Shown one piece after another: positions 18,830 to 26,966 of a DNA stretch of 64,000 bases (the first letter of the stretch is position 1; each line of letters begins with the position of its first letter). Below the pieces are notes generated by a model. That model did not search any database. It was given only the letters and a program-made list of their open reading frames with translations, and had not been told where the DNA came from. The DNA is taken from the NCBI RefSeq assembly GCF_005490785.1, contig NZ_CP027295.1, forward strand, positions 2,108,001-2,172,000, given 5' to 3'. This stretch comes from Brachybacterium sp. SGAir0954 (GTDB taxonomy: Bacteria > Actinomycetota > Actinomycetes > Actinomycetales > Dermabacteraceae). Both the position numbers and the translations under genes were made by a program.

Positions 18830-19087
18830 ATGCCGGCACGACGATCCGAGGACCCCTCGCTCACCGACGAGCAGAGAGCGGGGGAGGGCGCGGTCGAGCA
18901 CTGGGACGAGGAGCGACGGGCCGCCGCGCGACCCGTCCCGTTCGGGCGATCGTTACCTGATCGTGATCAAAATGGCTCGGGGGTCGAGAGCCCCTCGGAT
19001 GACTGTGCGACGGAGTGCGGAGCGACCTGCAGTGATGGCGACGGGCGCTCGGAGGGCTCGGGCGAAGGCTTGGCTACCGAGGAGTAG
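18830..19087 (+). CDS. Possible small hydrophilic protein (85 aa), uncertain
   Basis: An 85-codon frame divergent from the helicase. Support: TACCCT at 18779-18784 could be a -10, and GGAAGGA at 18817-18823 lies 6 nt before the ATG. The first 40 residues (starting MPARRSEDPSLTDEQRAGEG) use typical high-GC3 codons and are charged. After about codon 41 codon use changes (TTA CCT GAT CGT GAT CAA AAT) and the peptide becomes Ser/Gly/Cys-rich, so the true gene may be shorter, frameshifted or decayed. I do not recognise it. If it is not a gene, 18743-19229 is a 487-nt non-coding stretch. Confidence 0.35.
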   Translation: MPARRSEDPSLTDEQRAGEGAVEHWDEERRAAARPVPFGRSLPDRDQNGSGVESPSDDCATECGATCSDGDGRSEGSGEGLATEE

Positions 19088-19229
19088 TCGACGGGTGGTG
19101 GAGGCGATCCGGGCGGACCGGGAGGAGCCGGAACGAACGGGCGGGTGACCTCCATCACGTGACGTAGGTTGCCGCCACGGCCTCCCGAGGTCGTCATCCC
19201 TCCCCAGGAACCTGTCGAAAGGCACCACC

Positions 19230-20171
19230 GTGACGCAACGCCCCCTCCTCCGCCGCTGCTCCCGACTCCTGGGCGGCGCCGCCCTGGTCGCCGGACTCGC
19301 CGTGGGCGGCGCCGGCATCGCCGCCGCCGACGGCCCGGACAGCGAGCGCACCACGCTCTCCTCGAGCGCGCAGTCCGACGCCCACGAGTACTGGACCGCC
19401 TCCCGCATGGAGTCCGCCGTCCCCGCGGAGGACCTCGCCCCCGAGGACTCTCCGGTCACCGACGCCGTCGAGAAGGGCAAGCCCCAGACCGTCGCCGGCA
19501 GGAGCGCGGAGAAGGGCAAGAAGCCCCAGGCCGCCGCCGCGGCCAAGGACACCGTGGGCAAGGTCTTCTTCACCCAGGGCGGCGTGGACTACGTCTGCTC
19601 CGGCAACGCCGTCGCCTCCGGCAACGGCTCGACCGTGGCGACCGCCGGGCACTGCGTGAACGACGCCGGCACCTGGGCCACCAACTGGGTCTTCGTGCCC
19701 GGTTACGACCACGGCGACGCCCCCTACGGCACCTGGGCCGCGACGGACCTCGTCTCGACCGACCAGTGGGTCTCCGAAGAGGACATCAGCTACGACGTCG
19801 CCTTCGCGAAGGTCGAGCCGGAGAGCGGCACCGCGACCCTCGAGTCCACCGTCGGCACCACCGCGATCGCCTTCAACCAGGCCCGCGGCGCGTCGTACAC
19901 GTCCTACGGCTACCCGGCCGCCGCGCCCTTCGACGGCGAGTCCCTCGAGTCCTGCTCCGGCACCGCGAGCGACGACACGATCGGCGACACCCAGTCCCAG
20001 GGCATCTCCTGCGACATGACCGGCGGCTCCTCCGGCGGCCCCTGGTTCCTCGGCGACGGGGCCCAGAACTCGGTGAACAGCTTCGGCTACAACACCCAGA
20101 AGAACGTCATGTACGGCCCGTACTTCGGCGCCGACGCGCAGTCCGCGTACGCGGAGGCCGGCGCGCTCTGA
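19230..20171 (+). CDS. Secreted trypsin-like serine protease
   Basis: A 313-residue exported protein. The Sec signal peptide has a basic start followed by LLGGAALVAGLAVGGAGIAA, with probable cleavage near residue 33. A Glu/Lys-rich propeptide-like stretch (about 35-110) precedes the chymotrypsin-fold domain. The catalytic triad is visible as H141 (TAGHC), D189 (YDVAF) and S268 (GGSSGGP). Cysteines at the active-site His and before the Ser region can form the usual disulfides. It resembles the S1B/glutamyl-endopeptidase-like extracellular enzymes; the cleavage preference cannot be read reliably. GTG start with GAAAGG upstream. Monocistronic. Confidence 0.87.
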   Translation: MTQRPLLRRCSRLLGGAALVAGLAVGGAGIAAADGPDSERTTLSSSAQSDAHEYWTASRMESAVPAEDLAPEDSPVTDAVEKGKPQTVAGRSAEKGKKPQAAAAAKDTVGKVFFTQGGVDYVCSGNAVASGNGSTVATAGHCVNDAGTWATNWVFVPGYDHGDAPYGTWAATDLVSTDQWVSEEDISYDVAFAKVEPESGTATLESTVGTTAIAFNQARGASYTSYGYPAAAPFDGESLESCSGTASDDTIGDTQSQGISCDMTGGSSGGPWFLGDGAQNSVNSFGYNTQKNVMYGPYFGADAQSAYAEAGAL

Positions 20172-20190
20172 GCACGTCCCTCCTCCTGAT

Positions 20191-20225
20191 CGAGGGCCGG
20201 CATCCCCTGGAGATGCCGGCCCTCG
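20191..20225. terminator. Bidirectional 14-bp hairpin between convergent genes
   Basis: Arms 20191-20204 and 20212-20225 are exact complements around a 7-nt loop. It lies between the protease stop and the glycosylase stop and could serve both strands. Confidence 0.75.
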
Positions 20226-20230
20226 GCGTC

Positions 20231-21172
20231 TCAGGCGTCGGCGGTGAGCGGCGCGAGCTGCTCCAGCAGCCGCGCCCGCAGGGCGTCCGCACCGGTGGCG
20301 AGCTCCCGCTGGCGGCGCACGTACTCCGCCTTCCCGCCGGGCGTCTCGATCGGGACCACCCCGTAGCCCAGCGGGCGCACGTCGTACGGGCTCGCCTCCA
20401 TGTCCAGCACCCGCGTGGCGCGGGCGTGCTCGAAGCAGTCGAGCACGAGCGCGGAGTCCACGAGCGGGCCCAGCTTCATCGCCCACTTGTACAGGTCCAT
20501 CCCCACGTGCAGGCAGGCGGGGTTGTCGAGCTCCACCTGCCGCTCGCGGCTCGGGGTGATCGCGTTGCGCGGAGCGGCGCTCGGGGTGAAGAAGCGGTAC
20601 GCGTCGAGGTGGGAGCACACGAGCTGCTCCCGCTCGACGACCGCGTCGGTCTCCTCCTGGCCGAGCCGCAGCGGGAGGTCCTCGTGACGCTGCCGCCCGG
20701 GACGCAGTCCGTGGACCATCGCCCACTCGTGCAGGCCGAAGCACCCGAACTCGGGGCGCCGCGCGGTGAGCGTCGAGGAGGAGAGCAGGCGCTGGATGAA
20801 ACCCAGGGCGCTCGCGCGCTCGGTGCGGAAGCGCTCGACGTCCGCGTGCCGCCAGGTCGTGGGGCCGTCGGCCACGTCGACGTACCAGGAGCGGGAGCCG
20901 TCCTCGGTGAGATCCGCGATCACGCTCTCCCCGTGCTCGTCGCGATCCGCGGCGGCGTCGTACGCGACGCCGGCCCCCGGGTGCCAGCGGCGTAGGCGCG
21001 CGGCGGAGAACGGGTAGTAGGTGAACAGGAAGTCCTCGACCGGATGCTTCTCCCCGCGGCGCCGGCGTTCCCGGTGGCCGGCGGTCAGCGCATCCGCCCG
21101 CTCCTCGTGGGCGCGGCGCTGCTCGCGCGCCTCGTCGGCGGGGATCCGTCGGAGCGGGGGAGGGGCGGTCAT
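20231..21172 (-). CDS. 3-methyladenine DNA glycosylase-like protein
   Basis: A 313-residue soluble protein found widely in actinobacteria and usually annotated as a 3-methyladenine DNA glycosylase-like protein. Recognisable stretches include FLFTYYPFSAARLRRWHPG near residue 45 and FGCFGLHEWAMVH in the middle. I see no helix-hairpin-helix or AAG-type active site that would prove glycosylase activity, so the function stays provisional. The ATG at 21172 is chosen because CACACT ends 6 nt upstream; the longer frame is unsupported. Confidence 0.65.
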   Translation of the reverse strand: MTAPPPLRRIPADEAREQRRAHEERADALTAGHRERRRRGEKHPVEDFLFTYYPFSAARLRRWHPGAGVAYDAAADRDEHGESVIADLTEDGSRSWYVDVADGPTTWRHADVERFRTERASALGFIQRLLSSSTLTARRPEFGCFGLHEWAMVHGLRPGRQRHEDLPLRLGQEETDAVVEREQLVCSHLDAYRFFTPSAAPRNAITPSRERQVELDNPACLHVGMDLYKWAMKLGPLVDSALVLDCFEHARATRVLDMEASPYDVRPLGYGVVPIETPGGKAEYVRRQRELATGADALRARLLEQLAPLTADA

Positions 21173-21178
21173 CCCAGC

Positions 21179-21184
21179 AGTGTG
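21179..21184 (-). promoter_or_regulatory. -10 element for the glycosylase-like gene, leaderless type
   Basis: CACACT on the minus strand, 6 nt before the ATG at 21172. Confidence 0.5.
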
Positions 21185-21228
21185 CCAGCGGCCCGCCGGT
21201 CCCGGCTCCTGCGCGTGACCGACCGCGC

Positions 21229-21747
21229 TCAGCGCCCGCCCCGCAGCCACCGTCGATGGGCGTCGATCGCCGCCCGGGTGGGACGCGCGGGCTGCAGGAG
21301 GTCGGAGCCGTGGTCGAACATGCTCTCCCCGCGGTGCAGGGCGAACCGTGAGCCGGTGAGCGCGCACCGCACGCGTCGGCCGTCCCGGAGCACGACCACG
21401 GTCGCTCCTCGGTCGAAGAAGGACCTGTCCACCTCCACGTGCGCGATCGAGGCCCAGGCCATTCGCCGCGTGCGCACGTAGCCGCGCACCGTGATGCCTT
21501 CGGTGGTGACGATGAACGCGGGGCGCAGGAGCAGCGCGACGCCTGTGCCGAGAAGGAGGAACGCGGCGACCAGGAGGGTCGCCAGGAGCACGCGAGGTCG
21601 CTCCGGCCTGAGGAGCGACATCGATGCACCGCCGAGGAACGCGACGGCGAGGCCCGCGAGCAGGACGCCCACGGCGACCCGGTAGAGGATGCCGGGCCCC
21701 GCGCGGTAGACGAGCCGCGGCCCGACGTGCGGCGCAGGGTCGCGCAT
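21229..21747 (-). CDS. Membrane protein with bacterial PH-like domain
   Basis: A 172-residue protein with two closely spaced hydrophobic segments (about residues 24-45 and 54-75) followed by a beta-rich C-terminal part (EGITVRGYVRTRRMAWASIA and onward). This is the usual layout of actinobacterial PH-like membrane proteins of the 'low molecular weight antigen 6' type. Function unknown. AAGGAG lies 7 nt before the ATG at 21747; the longer upstream frame has atypical composition. It is probably a single-gene unit. Confidence 0.65.
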   Translation of the reverse strand: MRDPAPHVGPRLVYRAGPGILYRVAVGVLLAGLAVAFLGGASMSLLRPERPRVLLATLLVAAFLLLGTGVALLLRPAFIVTTEGITVRGYVRTRRMAWASIAHVEVDRSFFDRGATVVVLRDGRRVRCALTGSRFALHRGESMFDHGSDLLQPARPTRAAIDAHRRWLRGGR

Positions 21748-21868
21748 CGTGGCGCTCCTTCGAGGCGGGGTGCTCGCCGTCACGGACGTGGCGCGGGAGG
21801 GACGCAAGGATAGGTCCCACCCCGGAGGGATGCCCGACGCCGGGCGGGGCGGGCCGATCCCGCGGAGG

Positions 21869-22966
21869 TCAGAGACCGGGGGAGCGGCGCGGCATCGCGG
21901 CGTCGGAGGCTCCCTGCGCGAGCAGCTCACGCACCCGCGGGATGACCTCCGTGCCGTACAGCTCGATCGAGGTCATGAGCTGCTCGTGGGGCACGGGTCC
22001 GTTCGCGTACTTGAGGTCGAAGCGGTCCAGGCCGAGGTCCTGCACGGTGCGGGCGATCTTGCGCGCCACGGTCTCCGGGGAGCCGGCGTAGAGGGCGCCG
22101 TGCTGCATCTCGGCGTCGAACTCCGCGGGGCCCGTCGGACCCCAGCCGCGCTCGGCGCCGATCTGGTTGCGCTGGGCGATCCAGTGCTCGAGCAGCTGCT
22201 CGCGGGCCTCCGCGTCGGTCGCAGCGACGTGCCCAGGGGAGTGGACGCCCACGGGCAGTGCGCCGGTGCCCAGCTGGCCGCTCGCCTCGCGGAACAGCTC
22301 GACGTAGGGCGCGAAGCGCTCGTGGGAGCCGCCGATGATCGCGAGCATGAGGGGCAGGCCGTGCCGGGCGGCGCGCACCACCGAGTTCGGGCTGCCGCCG
22401 ACGGCGACCCAGGTGGGCAGCTCGCGCTCGAGCGGCGGGAACAGCTCCTGGTCCTTCAGCGGCGGGCGGATGCTCCCGGACCAGCTGAGGGGGCGCTCGC
22501 GCAGGGCGGTGGCGAGCAGGTCGAGCTTCTCCTCGAAGAGGGTCTCGTAGTCCTGGAGGGAGTGGCCGAACAGGGGGAAGGACTCGGTGAAGGAGCCGCG
22601 GCCCACCGTGAGCTCGGCGCGCCCGCCGGAGAGGGCGTCGAGGGTCGAGAAGCGCTCGTAGAGGCGCAGCGGGTCGTCGGAGCTGAGCACGATCACGGCG
22701 GTGCCGAGGGTGATCCGTTCGGTGCGGCTCGCGATCGCGGCGAGGACCATGTCCGGCGCGCTCACGGCGAAGTCGGGCCGGTGGTGCTCGCCGACGGAGA
22801 AGTGGTCGATGCCGACGCGGTCGGCGAGCTCGGCCTGGGCGACCACGTCCCGCAGGGTCTGCGCGTGGCCGACGCTGCGGCGATCGGCGTCGACGGTCAC
22901 GTCGCCGAAGGTGTCCAAGCCGAAGCTGACAGGCCGGGGGACGGATGGGGTGGGTGCGGTGCTCAT
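21869..22966 (-). CDS. LLM-class flavin-dependent oxidoreductase
   Basis: A luciferase-like monooxygenase of 365 residues. Typical features are DRVGIDHFSVGEHHRPDF near residue 50, the segment TERITLGTAVIVLSSDDP, and GSFTESFPLFG for flavin binding. The substrate is unknown. AGGAG lies 4 nt before the ATG at 22966; an in-frame ATG at 22999 would begin inside an A/T-rich dyad and is less likely. It is divergent from the FAH-family gene. Confidence 0.88.
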   Translation of the reverse strand: MSTAPTPSVPRPVSFGLDTFGDVTVDADRRSVGHAQTLRDVVAQAELADRVGIDHFSVGEHHRPDFAVSAPDMVLAAIASRTERITLGTAVIVLSSDDPLRLYERFSTLDALSGGRAELTVGRGSFTESFPLFGHSLQDYETLFEEKLDLLATALRERPLSWSGSIRPPLKDQELFPPLERELPTWVAVGGSPNSVVRAARHGLPLMLAIIGGSHERFAPYVELFREASGQLGTGALPVGVHSPGHVAATDAEAREQLLEHWIAQRNQIGAERGWGPTGPAEFDAEMQHGALYAGSPETVARKIARTVQDLGLDRFDLKYANGPVPHEQLMTSIELYGTEVIPRVRELLAQGASDAAMPRRSPGL

Positions 22967-22987
22967 CGGGCTCCTCGCGCAATCTCG

Positions 22988-22999
22988 TTGATAATTCAA
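22988..22999. promoter_or_regulatory. A/T-rich dyad, possible operator
   Basis: TTGATAATTCAA has TTGA/TCAA arms. It stands out because ten of its twelve bases are A or T in a very G+C-rich region, and it lies just upstream of the monooxygenase start, where a repressor would act. No matching regulator gene is adjacent. Confidence 0.35.
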
Positions 23000-23084
23000 G
23001 CATAGGCCCGGTCTCGTGGGCTGTCCAGGCTCGCGACTGCCGGCTCACAGCCCCGGCCGCAGGAGGGGCTGATCCGCCCGGGCC

Positions 23085-23090
23085 TAGACT
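23085..23090 (+). promoter_or_regulatory. -10 element for FAH-gltX, leaderless type
   Basis: TAGACT ends 7 nt before the ATG at 23098. Confidence 0.55.
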
Positions 23091-23097
23091 GGCGCCC

Positions 23098-23883
23098 ATG
23101 CGCATCGCTCGATTCACCACCGGTGAGGACCCGATGTACGGGATCGTCCAGGAGAAGGACGGCCGTGACATGGTCTACGGCATCACCGGCGATCCCCTGT
23201 ACACCGAGATCCGCCCCACCGGGAAGATCCATCCGCTCGAGGACGTCCGCCTGCTGGCACCCGTCATCCCGCGCTCGAAGGTGGTGTGCGTCGGCCGCAA
23301 CTACGCGGCGCACGCCGCCGAGCTCGGCAACGTGGTGCCCGACCAGGCCCTGTACTTCCTCAAGCCCAACACCGCCGTCGTCGGCCCCGGCGACCCGATC
23401 GTGCTGCCCGCCTACAGCGAGGAGGTGAGCCTCGAGGCGGAGCTCGCCGTGGTCATCCAACGGATGGCCAAGGATCTCGAGCCCGAGCAGGTGGAGGACG
23501 TGATCCTCGGCTACACCTGCGCGAACGACCTCACCGCGCGGGACACCCAGCGCGGGGAGAACCAGTGGTTCCGGGCCAAGGCCTGGGACACCTCGTGCCC
23601 GATCGGCCCCTGGGTCGAGACCGACCTCGACCCCGCCGCCCTCGCGATCTCCTCGAGCGTGGACGGCGAGACCGCCCAGGACGGCACCACCGCGGACATG
23701 CTCCGCTCCGTTCCCGAGCTCATCGCGGAGATCTCCCGCGTCGTCACCCTGCTCCCCGGCGACGTCGTCCTCACCGGCACCCCGGCCGGCGTCCGCTCCG
23801 TCGAGGCCGGCTCGAGCATCGACGTGACCATCCAGGGCATCGGCACCCTGACCAACCCCGTCCTCAGGAGGACATCCCTGTGA
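23098..23883 (+). CDS. Fumarylacetoacetate hydrolase family protein
   Basis: A 261-residue FAH-fold enzyme. The N-terminal DUF2437-like part is followed by the FAH domain with [14 protein letters not shown], the metal-ligand EAELAVVI segment, TARDTQR and the late LTGTPAGV loop. Enzymes of this fold hydrolyse or isomerise acylpyruvate-like compounds; some actinobacterial members are acylpyruvases or oxaloacetate decarboxylases. The substrate is not known. Its stop overlaps the gltX GTG by 4 nt (GTGA), a pairing common in actinobacteria. Confidence 0.88.
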   Translation: MRIARFTTGEDPMYGIVQEKDGRDMVYGITGDPLYTEIRPTGKIHPLEDVRLLAPVIPRSKVVCVGRNYAAHAAELGNVVPDQALYFLKPNTAVVGPGDPIVLPAYSEEVSLEAELAVVIQRMAKDLEPEQVEDVILGYTCANDLTARDTQRGENQWFRAKAWDTSCPIGPWVETDLDPAALAISSSVDGETAQDGTTADMLRSVPELIAEISRVVTLLPGDVVLTGTPAGVRSVEAGSSIDVTIQGIGTLTNPVLRRTSL

Positions 23884-25418
23884 CCCCCACCGCCCCCGCG
23901 CCCGCCCCCGTCACCGAGGCCACCGGCGCGGACATCCGCGTGCGGTTCTGCCCCAGCCCCACCGGCACCCCGCACATGGGCATGGTCCGCACGGCCCTGT
24001 TCAACTGGGCCCACGCCCGCCATCACGGCGGCAAGCTGATCTTCCGCATCGAGGACACCGACGCCGCGCGCGACAGCGAGGAGTCCTACCACCAGCTGCT
24101 CGACGCCATGCGCTGGCTCGGCATCGACTGGGACGAGGGCGTCGAGGTGGGCGGCCCGCACGGCCCCTACCGCCAGTCCCAGCGCGGCGACATCTACCAG
24201 GACGTCATCGCGAAGCTCCGTGAGGGCGGCCACATCTACGAGTCCTACTCCACCGCGGAGGAGATCGCCGAGCGCCATCGCGCCGCGGGCCGCGACCCGC
24301 AGCTCGGCTACGACGGCTCCGACCGCGACCTCACCGAGGAGCAGAAGGCCGCCTTCCGCGCGGAGGGCCGCGAGCCCGTGTGGCGCCTGCGCATGCCCGA
24401 CGAGGACATCACCTTCGAGGACATGGTGCGCGGCGAGATCACCTTCAAGGCCGGCGCCACCCCGGACTTCGTCGTGGTCCGCGCGAACGGCCAGCCGCTC
24501 TACACGCTCGTGAACCCGGTCGACGACGCCCTCATGGGCATCACCCACGTGCTGCGCGGCGAGGACCTCCTCTCCTCGACCCCGCGGCAGATCGCCCTGT
24601 ACCGGGCGCTCATCTCCGTGGGCGTGACCGACGTGATCCCGCGGTTCGGGCACCTCCCGTACGTGCTCGGCGAGGGCAGCAAGAAGCTCTCCAAGCGCGA
24701 CCCCGAGTCCAACCTCTTCCTCTACCGCGAGCAGGGCTTCCTGCCCGAGGGCATGGTCAACTACCTCGCCCTGCTCGGCTGGGGCTACAGCGCGGACCAG
24801 GACGTCTTCTCCCGCGAGGAGATGGTCGAGCGCTTCGACGCGTCCGACGTCAACCCCAACCCCGCCCGCGTGGACTTTAAGAAGGCCACCGCGATCAACG
24901 CGGACCACATGCGACTGCTGGACCCCGCGGAGTTCACCGAGCGCATGGTGCCCCACCTCCAGGAGGCGGGCGTCGTCTCCGACCCGGTCACCTCGGAGCA
25001 GCACGCGCTGCTCGTGGCGGCGACGCCGCTCGTCCAGCCCCGCATGAACCTGCTGGGGGAGGCGCCGGACATGCTGCGCTTCCTCTTCGTGGCCGATGCC
25101 GACCTCGTCGTCGAGGACGACGCCCTGAAGAAGCTCGGCGACGACCCGGTCGCCGTGCTCGACCGCGCGATCACCGAGGTCGAGACGGTGCCGGCGGACG
25201 CCTTCGCCGCCGCGACCCTCGAGGAGGTGCTGCGCGCCGCGATCGTCGAGGACATGGGGATCAAGCCGCGGCTCGCCTTCGGGCCGCTGCGCAGCGCGAT
25301 CTCGGGCCGCCGCATCTCCCCGCCGCTGTTCGAGTCCATGGAGCTCCTGGGGCGCCCCTCGAGCCTCGCACGGCTGCGCGCGCTCCGCGACCGCCTCGCG
25401 GCCGCCGCGGAGGCCTGA
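23880..25418 (+). CDS. gltX: Glutamyl-tRNA synthetase
   Basis: Class I synthetase charging tRNA-Glu; in bacteria with GatCAB it also mischarges tRNA-Gln. The 512-residue protein has the HIGH-equivalent [19 protein letters not shown] near residue 23 and the KMSKS-equivalent [10 protein letters not shown] near residue 270. The GTG start overlaps the upstream stop; the much longer open frame is out-of-frame FAH sequence. Its gene is followed directly by tRNA-Gln and two tRNA-Glu genes. Confidence 0.96.
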   Translation: MTPTAPAPAPVTEATGADIRVRFCPSPTGTPHMGMVRTALFNWAHARHHGGKLIFRIEDTDAARDSEESYHQLLDAMRWLGIDWDEGVEVGGPHGPYRQSQRGDIYQDVIAKLREGGHIYESYSTAEEIAERHRAAGRDPQLGYDGSDRDLTEEQKAAFRAEGREPVWRLRMPDEDITFEDMVRGEITFKAGATPDFVVVRANGQPLYTLVNPVDDALMGITHVLRGEDLLSSTPRQIALYRALISVGVTDVIPRFGHLPYVLGEGSKKLSKRDPESNLFLYREQGFLPEGMVNYLALLGWGYSADQDVFSREEMVERFDASDVNPNPARVDFKKATAINADHMRLLDPAEFTERMVPHLQEAGVVSDPVTSEQHALLVAATPLVQPRMNLLGEAPDMLRFLFVADADLVVEDDALKKLGDDPVAVLDRAITEVETVPADAFAAATLEEVLRAAIVEDMGIKPRLAFGPLRSAISGRRISPPLFESMELLGRPSSLARLRALRDRLAAAAEA

Positions 25419-25448
25419 GCAGGCTCTGGGCAGGCGCCTGACGGGCCG

Positions 25449-25482
25449 CGCGCCGTTCATCCGCAGGCGGGTGAACGGCGCG
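25449..25482 (+). terminator. 15-bp hairpin after gltX
   Basis: Arms 25449-25463 and 25468-25482 pair throughout (one G-T) around CAGG. It separates the gltX transcript from the tRNA promoter. Confidence 0.75.
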
Positions 25483-25530
25483 TGACCAGCCGGGGTGCCG
25501 AGGCTCACAGCCCGAAACGGCCCTCTCGCT

Positions 25531-25559
25531 TTGTCCATCCGGCTCGGACCCGCTAATGT
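25531..25559 (+). promoter_or_regulatory. Promoter for the tRNA cluster
   Basis: TTGTCC at 25531-25536 and TAATGT at 25554-25559 are separated by exactly 17 nt. The start would fall near 25566, leaving about 88 nt before tRNA-Gln. Confidence 0.7.
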
Positions 25560-25653
25560 TGTCTCTCGGTACGGCCCCCGCGGCAGACCGGATCGGAAGA
25601 GCCACACCAGAGGCTCGGACGGCACGGGAAGCTTCGGAAACGTGCTCTCACCA

Positions 25654-25725
25654 TGGGGTATGGTGTAATCGGCAACACAACGGTTTCTGGTACCGTCATT
25701 CTAGGTTCGAGTCCTGGTACCCCAG
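25654..25725 (+). tRNA. tRNA-Gln (CTG)
   Basis: Cloverleaf with acceptor arms TGGGGTA and TACCCCA, D-arm with GGTGTAATCGG, anticodon loop TTCTGGT giving CTG, and T-arm with GGTTCGAGTCC. Discriminator G. CCA is not encoded. Confidence 0.93.
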
Positions 25726-25754
25726 CGCTTCGCAGCTTCGGCTGCATGGCCCGC

Positions 25755-25827
25755 GCCCCGTTCGTCTAGCGGCCTAGGACGTCGCCCTCTCACGGCGGTA
25801 ACACCGGTTCAAATCCGGTACGGGGTA
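25755..25827 (+). tRNA. tRNA-Glu (CTC), copy 1
   Basis: Acceptor arms GCCCCGT and ACGGGGT (one G-T pair), anticodon loop CCTCTCA giving CTC, and T-arm with GGTTCAAATCC. Discriminator A, CCA not encoded. Identical to copy 2, 120 nt downstream. Confidence 0.93.
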
Positions 25828-25830
25828 CGA

Positions 25831-25852
25831 CACGGATCGTTCGCGATCCGTG
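25831..25852 (+). other. Hairpin between the two tRNA-Glu genes
   Basis: CACGGATCG and CGATCCGTG pair perfectly around a TTCG loop, 3 nt after the first tRNA-Glu. It is probably a processing signal or weak terminator in the tRNA transcript. Confidence 0.55.
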
Positions 25853-25874
25853 AGGAGCCCTCGGGTTCCCGAAC

Positions 25875-25947
25875 GCCCCGTTCGTCTAGCGGCCTAGGAC
25901 GTCGCCCTCTCACGGCGGTAACACCGGTTCAAATCCGGTACGGGGTA
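25875..25947 (+). tRNA. tRNA-Glu (CTC), copy 2
   Basis: Base-for-base identical to the copy at 25755-25827, in the same orientation and with the same anticodon. The flanks differ, so the duplication is limited to the tRNA itself. Confidence 0.93.
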
Positions 25948-25953
25948 CGGCTG

Positions 25954-25983
25954 AGCCGGTGTCTACGGACACCGGCTTCTTCC
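25954..25983 (+). terminator. Terminator after the tRNA cluster
   Basis: AGCCGGTGTC (25954-25963) and GACACCGGCT (25968-25977) pair perfectly around TACG, followed by a T-rich TTCTTCC tail. Confidence 0.8.
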
Positions 25984-26025
25984 GTTCCCGGGGCAGTGAC
26001 CCTGGCCAGGGCGTCGAACCGGGCG

Positions 26026-26031
26026 TATCGT
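26026..26031 (+). promoter_or_regulatory. -10 element for the Usp gene, leaderless type
   Basis: TATCGT ends 6 nt before the ATG at 26038. Confidence 0.5.
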
Positions 26032-26037
26032 CAGGAT

Positions 26038-26856
26038 ATGACGCAGGCCACAGCTCCGAGGATCACCGTCGGCGTCTTCGACGCCCCCGAGGCGGACGAC
26101 GCCGTCCGCTGGGCCGCCCGGCACGCGCAGCACACCGGCGGCACCCTCCATCTCCTCCACGCCTTCGTGTGGACCGAGCTGGACGTCAACACCGACCCCG
26201 TGCCGGGTCTCTCCGGATCCGGCATCCGCTCCGCCGCGAATGCCCTCATCGTCGAAGCCGTGAGGATCGCGCGCGAGATCGCCCCGGACGTCCCGATCAC
26301 CTCGCAGATCGTCGACGGCAACGCCGTGCCCGTGCTCGTCGGGGCGAGCGGCGAGTCCGATCTCATGGTCGTCGGCGGCCGCGGTCTGGGCCGGCTGCTC
26401 ACGCTCGTGGTCGGCTCGAAGTCCCTCGCGCTCGCGGCGAAGTCCCGCTGCCCGGTCGTCGTGGTGCGCGGCGACATCGACGGTGACGGCCCGATCGGGC
26501 TCGTGGACCACGGCGAGGATCATGCGAACGAGCAGCTCGCCGCGGATCTCGCCGCGGCCTGGGGTCGCGACCTGGTCCTCATCGTGCGCGCGATGACCTC
26601 GCCGGACGAGGCGCAGCACGTGCTCGGCGCGGTGCGGGACCGGCTCGGTCGCACCCATCCGCAGGTCTACGTGCGGGACGTGGTCATCGCCTCCGCGGAG
26701 ACGGCCCGCGAGCTCGTGCACGCGAGCGAGGGGGCGAGCCTCATGGTCGTCGCGGGGGAGCGGTCCGCCAAGGATGCGTCCCGCATCCACGCTCCGCGCC
26801 AGCTGGTGACCGTGCTGCGCTACGCGAACACACCCGTCTGGATCGAGCGCTCCTGA
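26038..26856 (+). CDS. Universal stress protein family protein
   Basis: A 272-residue cytoplasmic protein with a UspA domain in the first half: RITVGVFDAPEADDAVRWAA and the nucleotide-binding loop GGRGLGRLLTLVVGSKS around residues 117-133. The second half has a degenerate Usp fold (LMVVAGERSAKDAS) without the full glycine loop. ATP binding is likely only in the first domain. An in-frame ATG at 25996 lacks support; the leaderless -10 favours 26038. Its stop lies inside a 25-nt duplication. Confidence 0.83.
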   Translation: MTQATAPRITVGVFDAPEADDAVRWAARHAQHTGGTLHLLHAFVWTELDVNTDPVPGLSGSGIRSAANALIVEAVRIAREIAPDVPITSQIVDGNAVPVLVGASGESDLMVVGGRGLGRLLTLVVGSKSLALAAKSRCPVVVVRGDIDGDGPIGLVDHGEDHANEQLAADLAAAWGRDLVLIVRAMTSPDEAQHVLGAVRDRLGRTHPQVYVRDVVIASAETARELVHASEGASLMVVAGERSAKDASRIHAPRQLVTVLRYANTPVWIERS

Positions 26857-26896
26857 CGACGCAGCCCCCGCGCTCACCTGACGACGCAGCCCCCGC
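26853..26896. repeat. Tandem 19-bp duplication at the usp stop codon
   Basis: The same 19-nt sequence occurs at 26853-26871 and 26878-26896 (period 25). The first copy contains the usp stop codon; the second supplies the left arm of the following terminator. It looks like a slippage duplication. Confidence 0.8.
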
Positions 26897-26923
26897 CCTC
26901 GCCTGATGGCGGGGACGGGGGCT
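26888..26923. terminator. Terminator between convergent usp and ndgR
   Basis: 16-nt arms 26888-26903 and 26908-26923 pair with one mismatch and one G-T pair around TGAT. Confidence 0.75.
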
Positions 26924-26966
26924 CCTGTGCGGGGGAGGACGACTGGCGGGGCGGGGCTCGGCGGGG

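Noticed and set aside
16499-19087. An 862-codon plus-strand frame over the helicase gene
   Set aside because: Composition is that of an antisense shadow (long Glu/Leu/Gly/Arg runs). Only its last 86 codons, beyond the helicase, were considered separately as a possible small gene.
25654-25947. An integrative element or prophage attachment at the tRNA cluster
   Set aside because: No integrase, no partial tRNA copy and no phage genes flank the tRNAs. The two tRNA-Glu genes are complete and in tandem.
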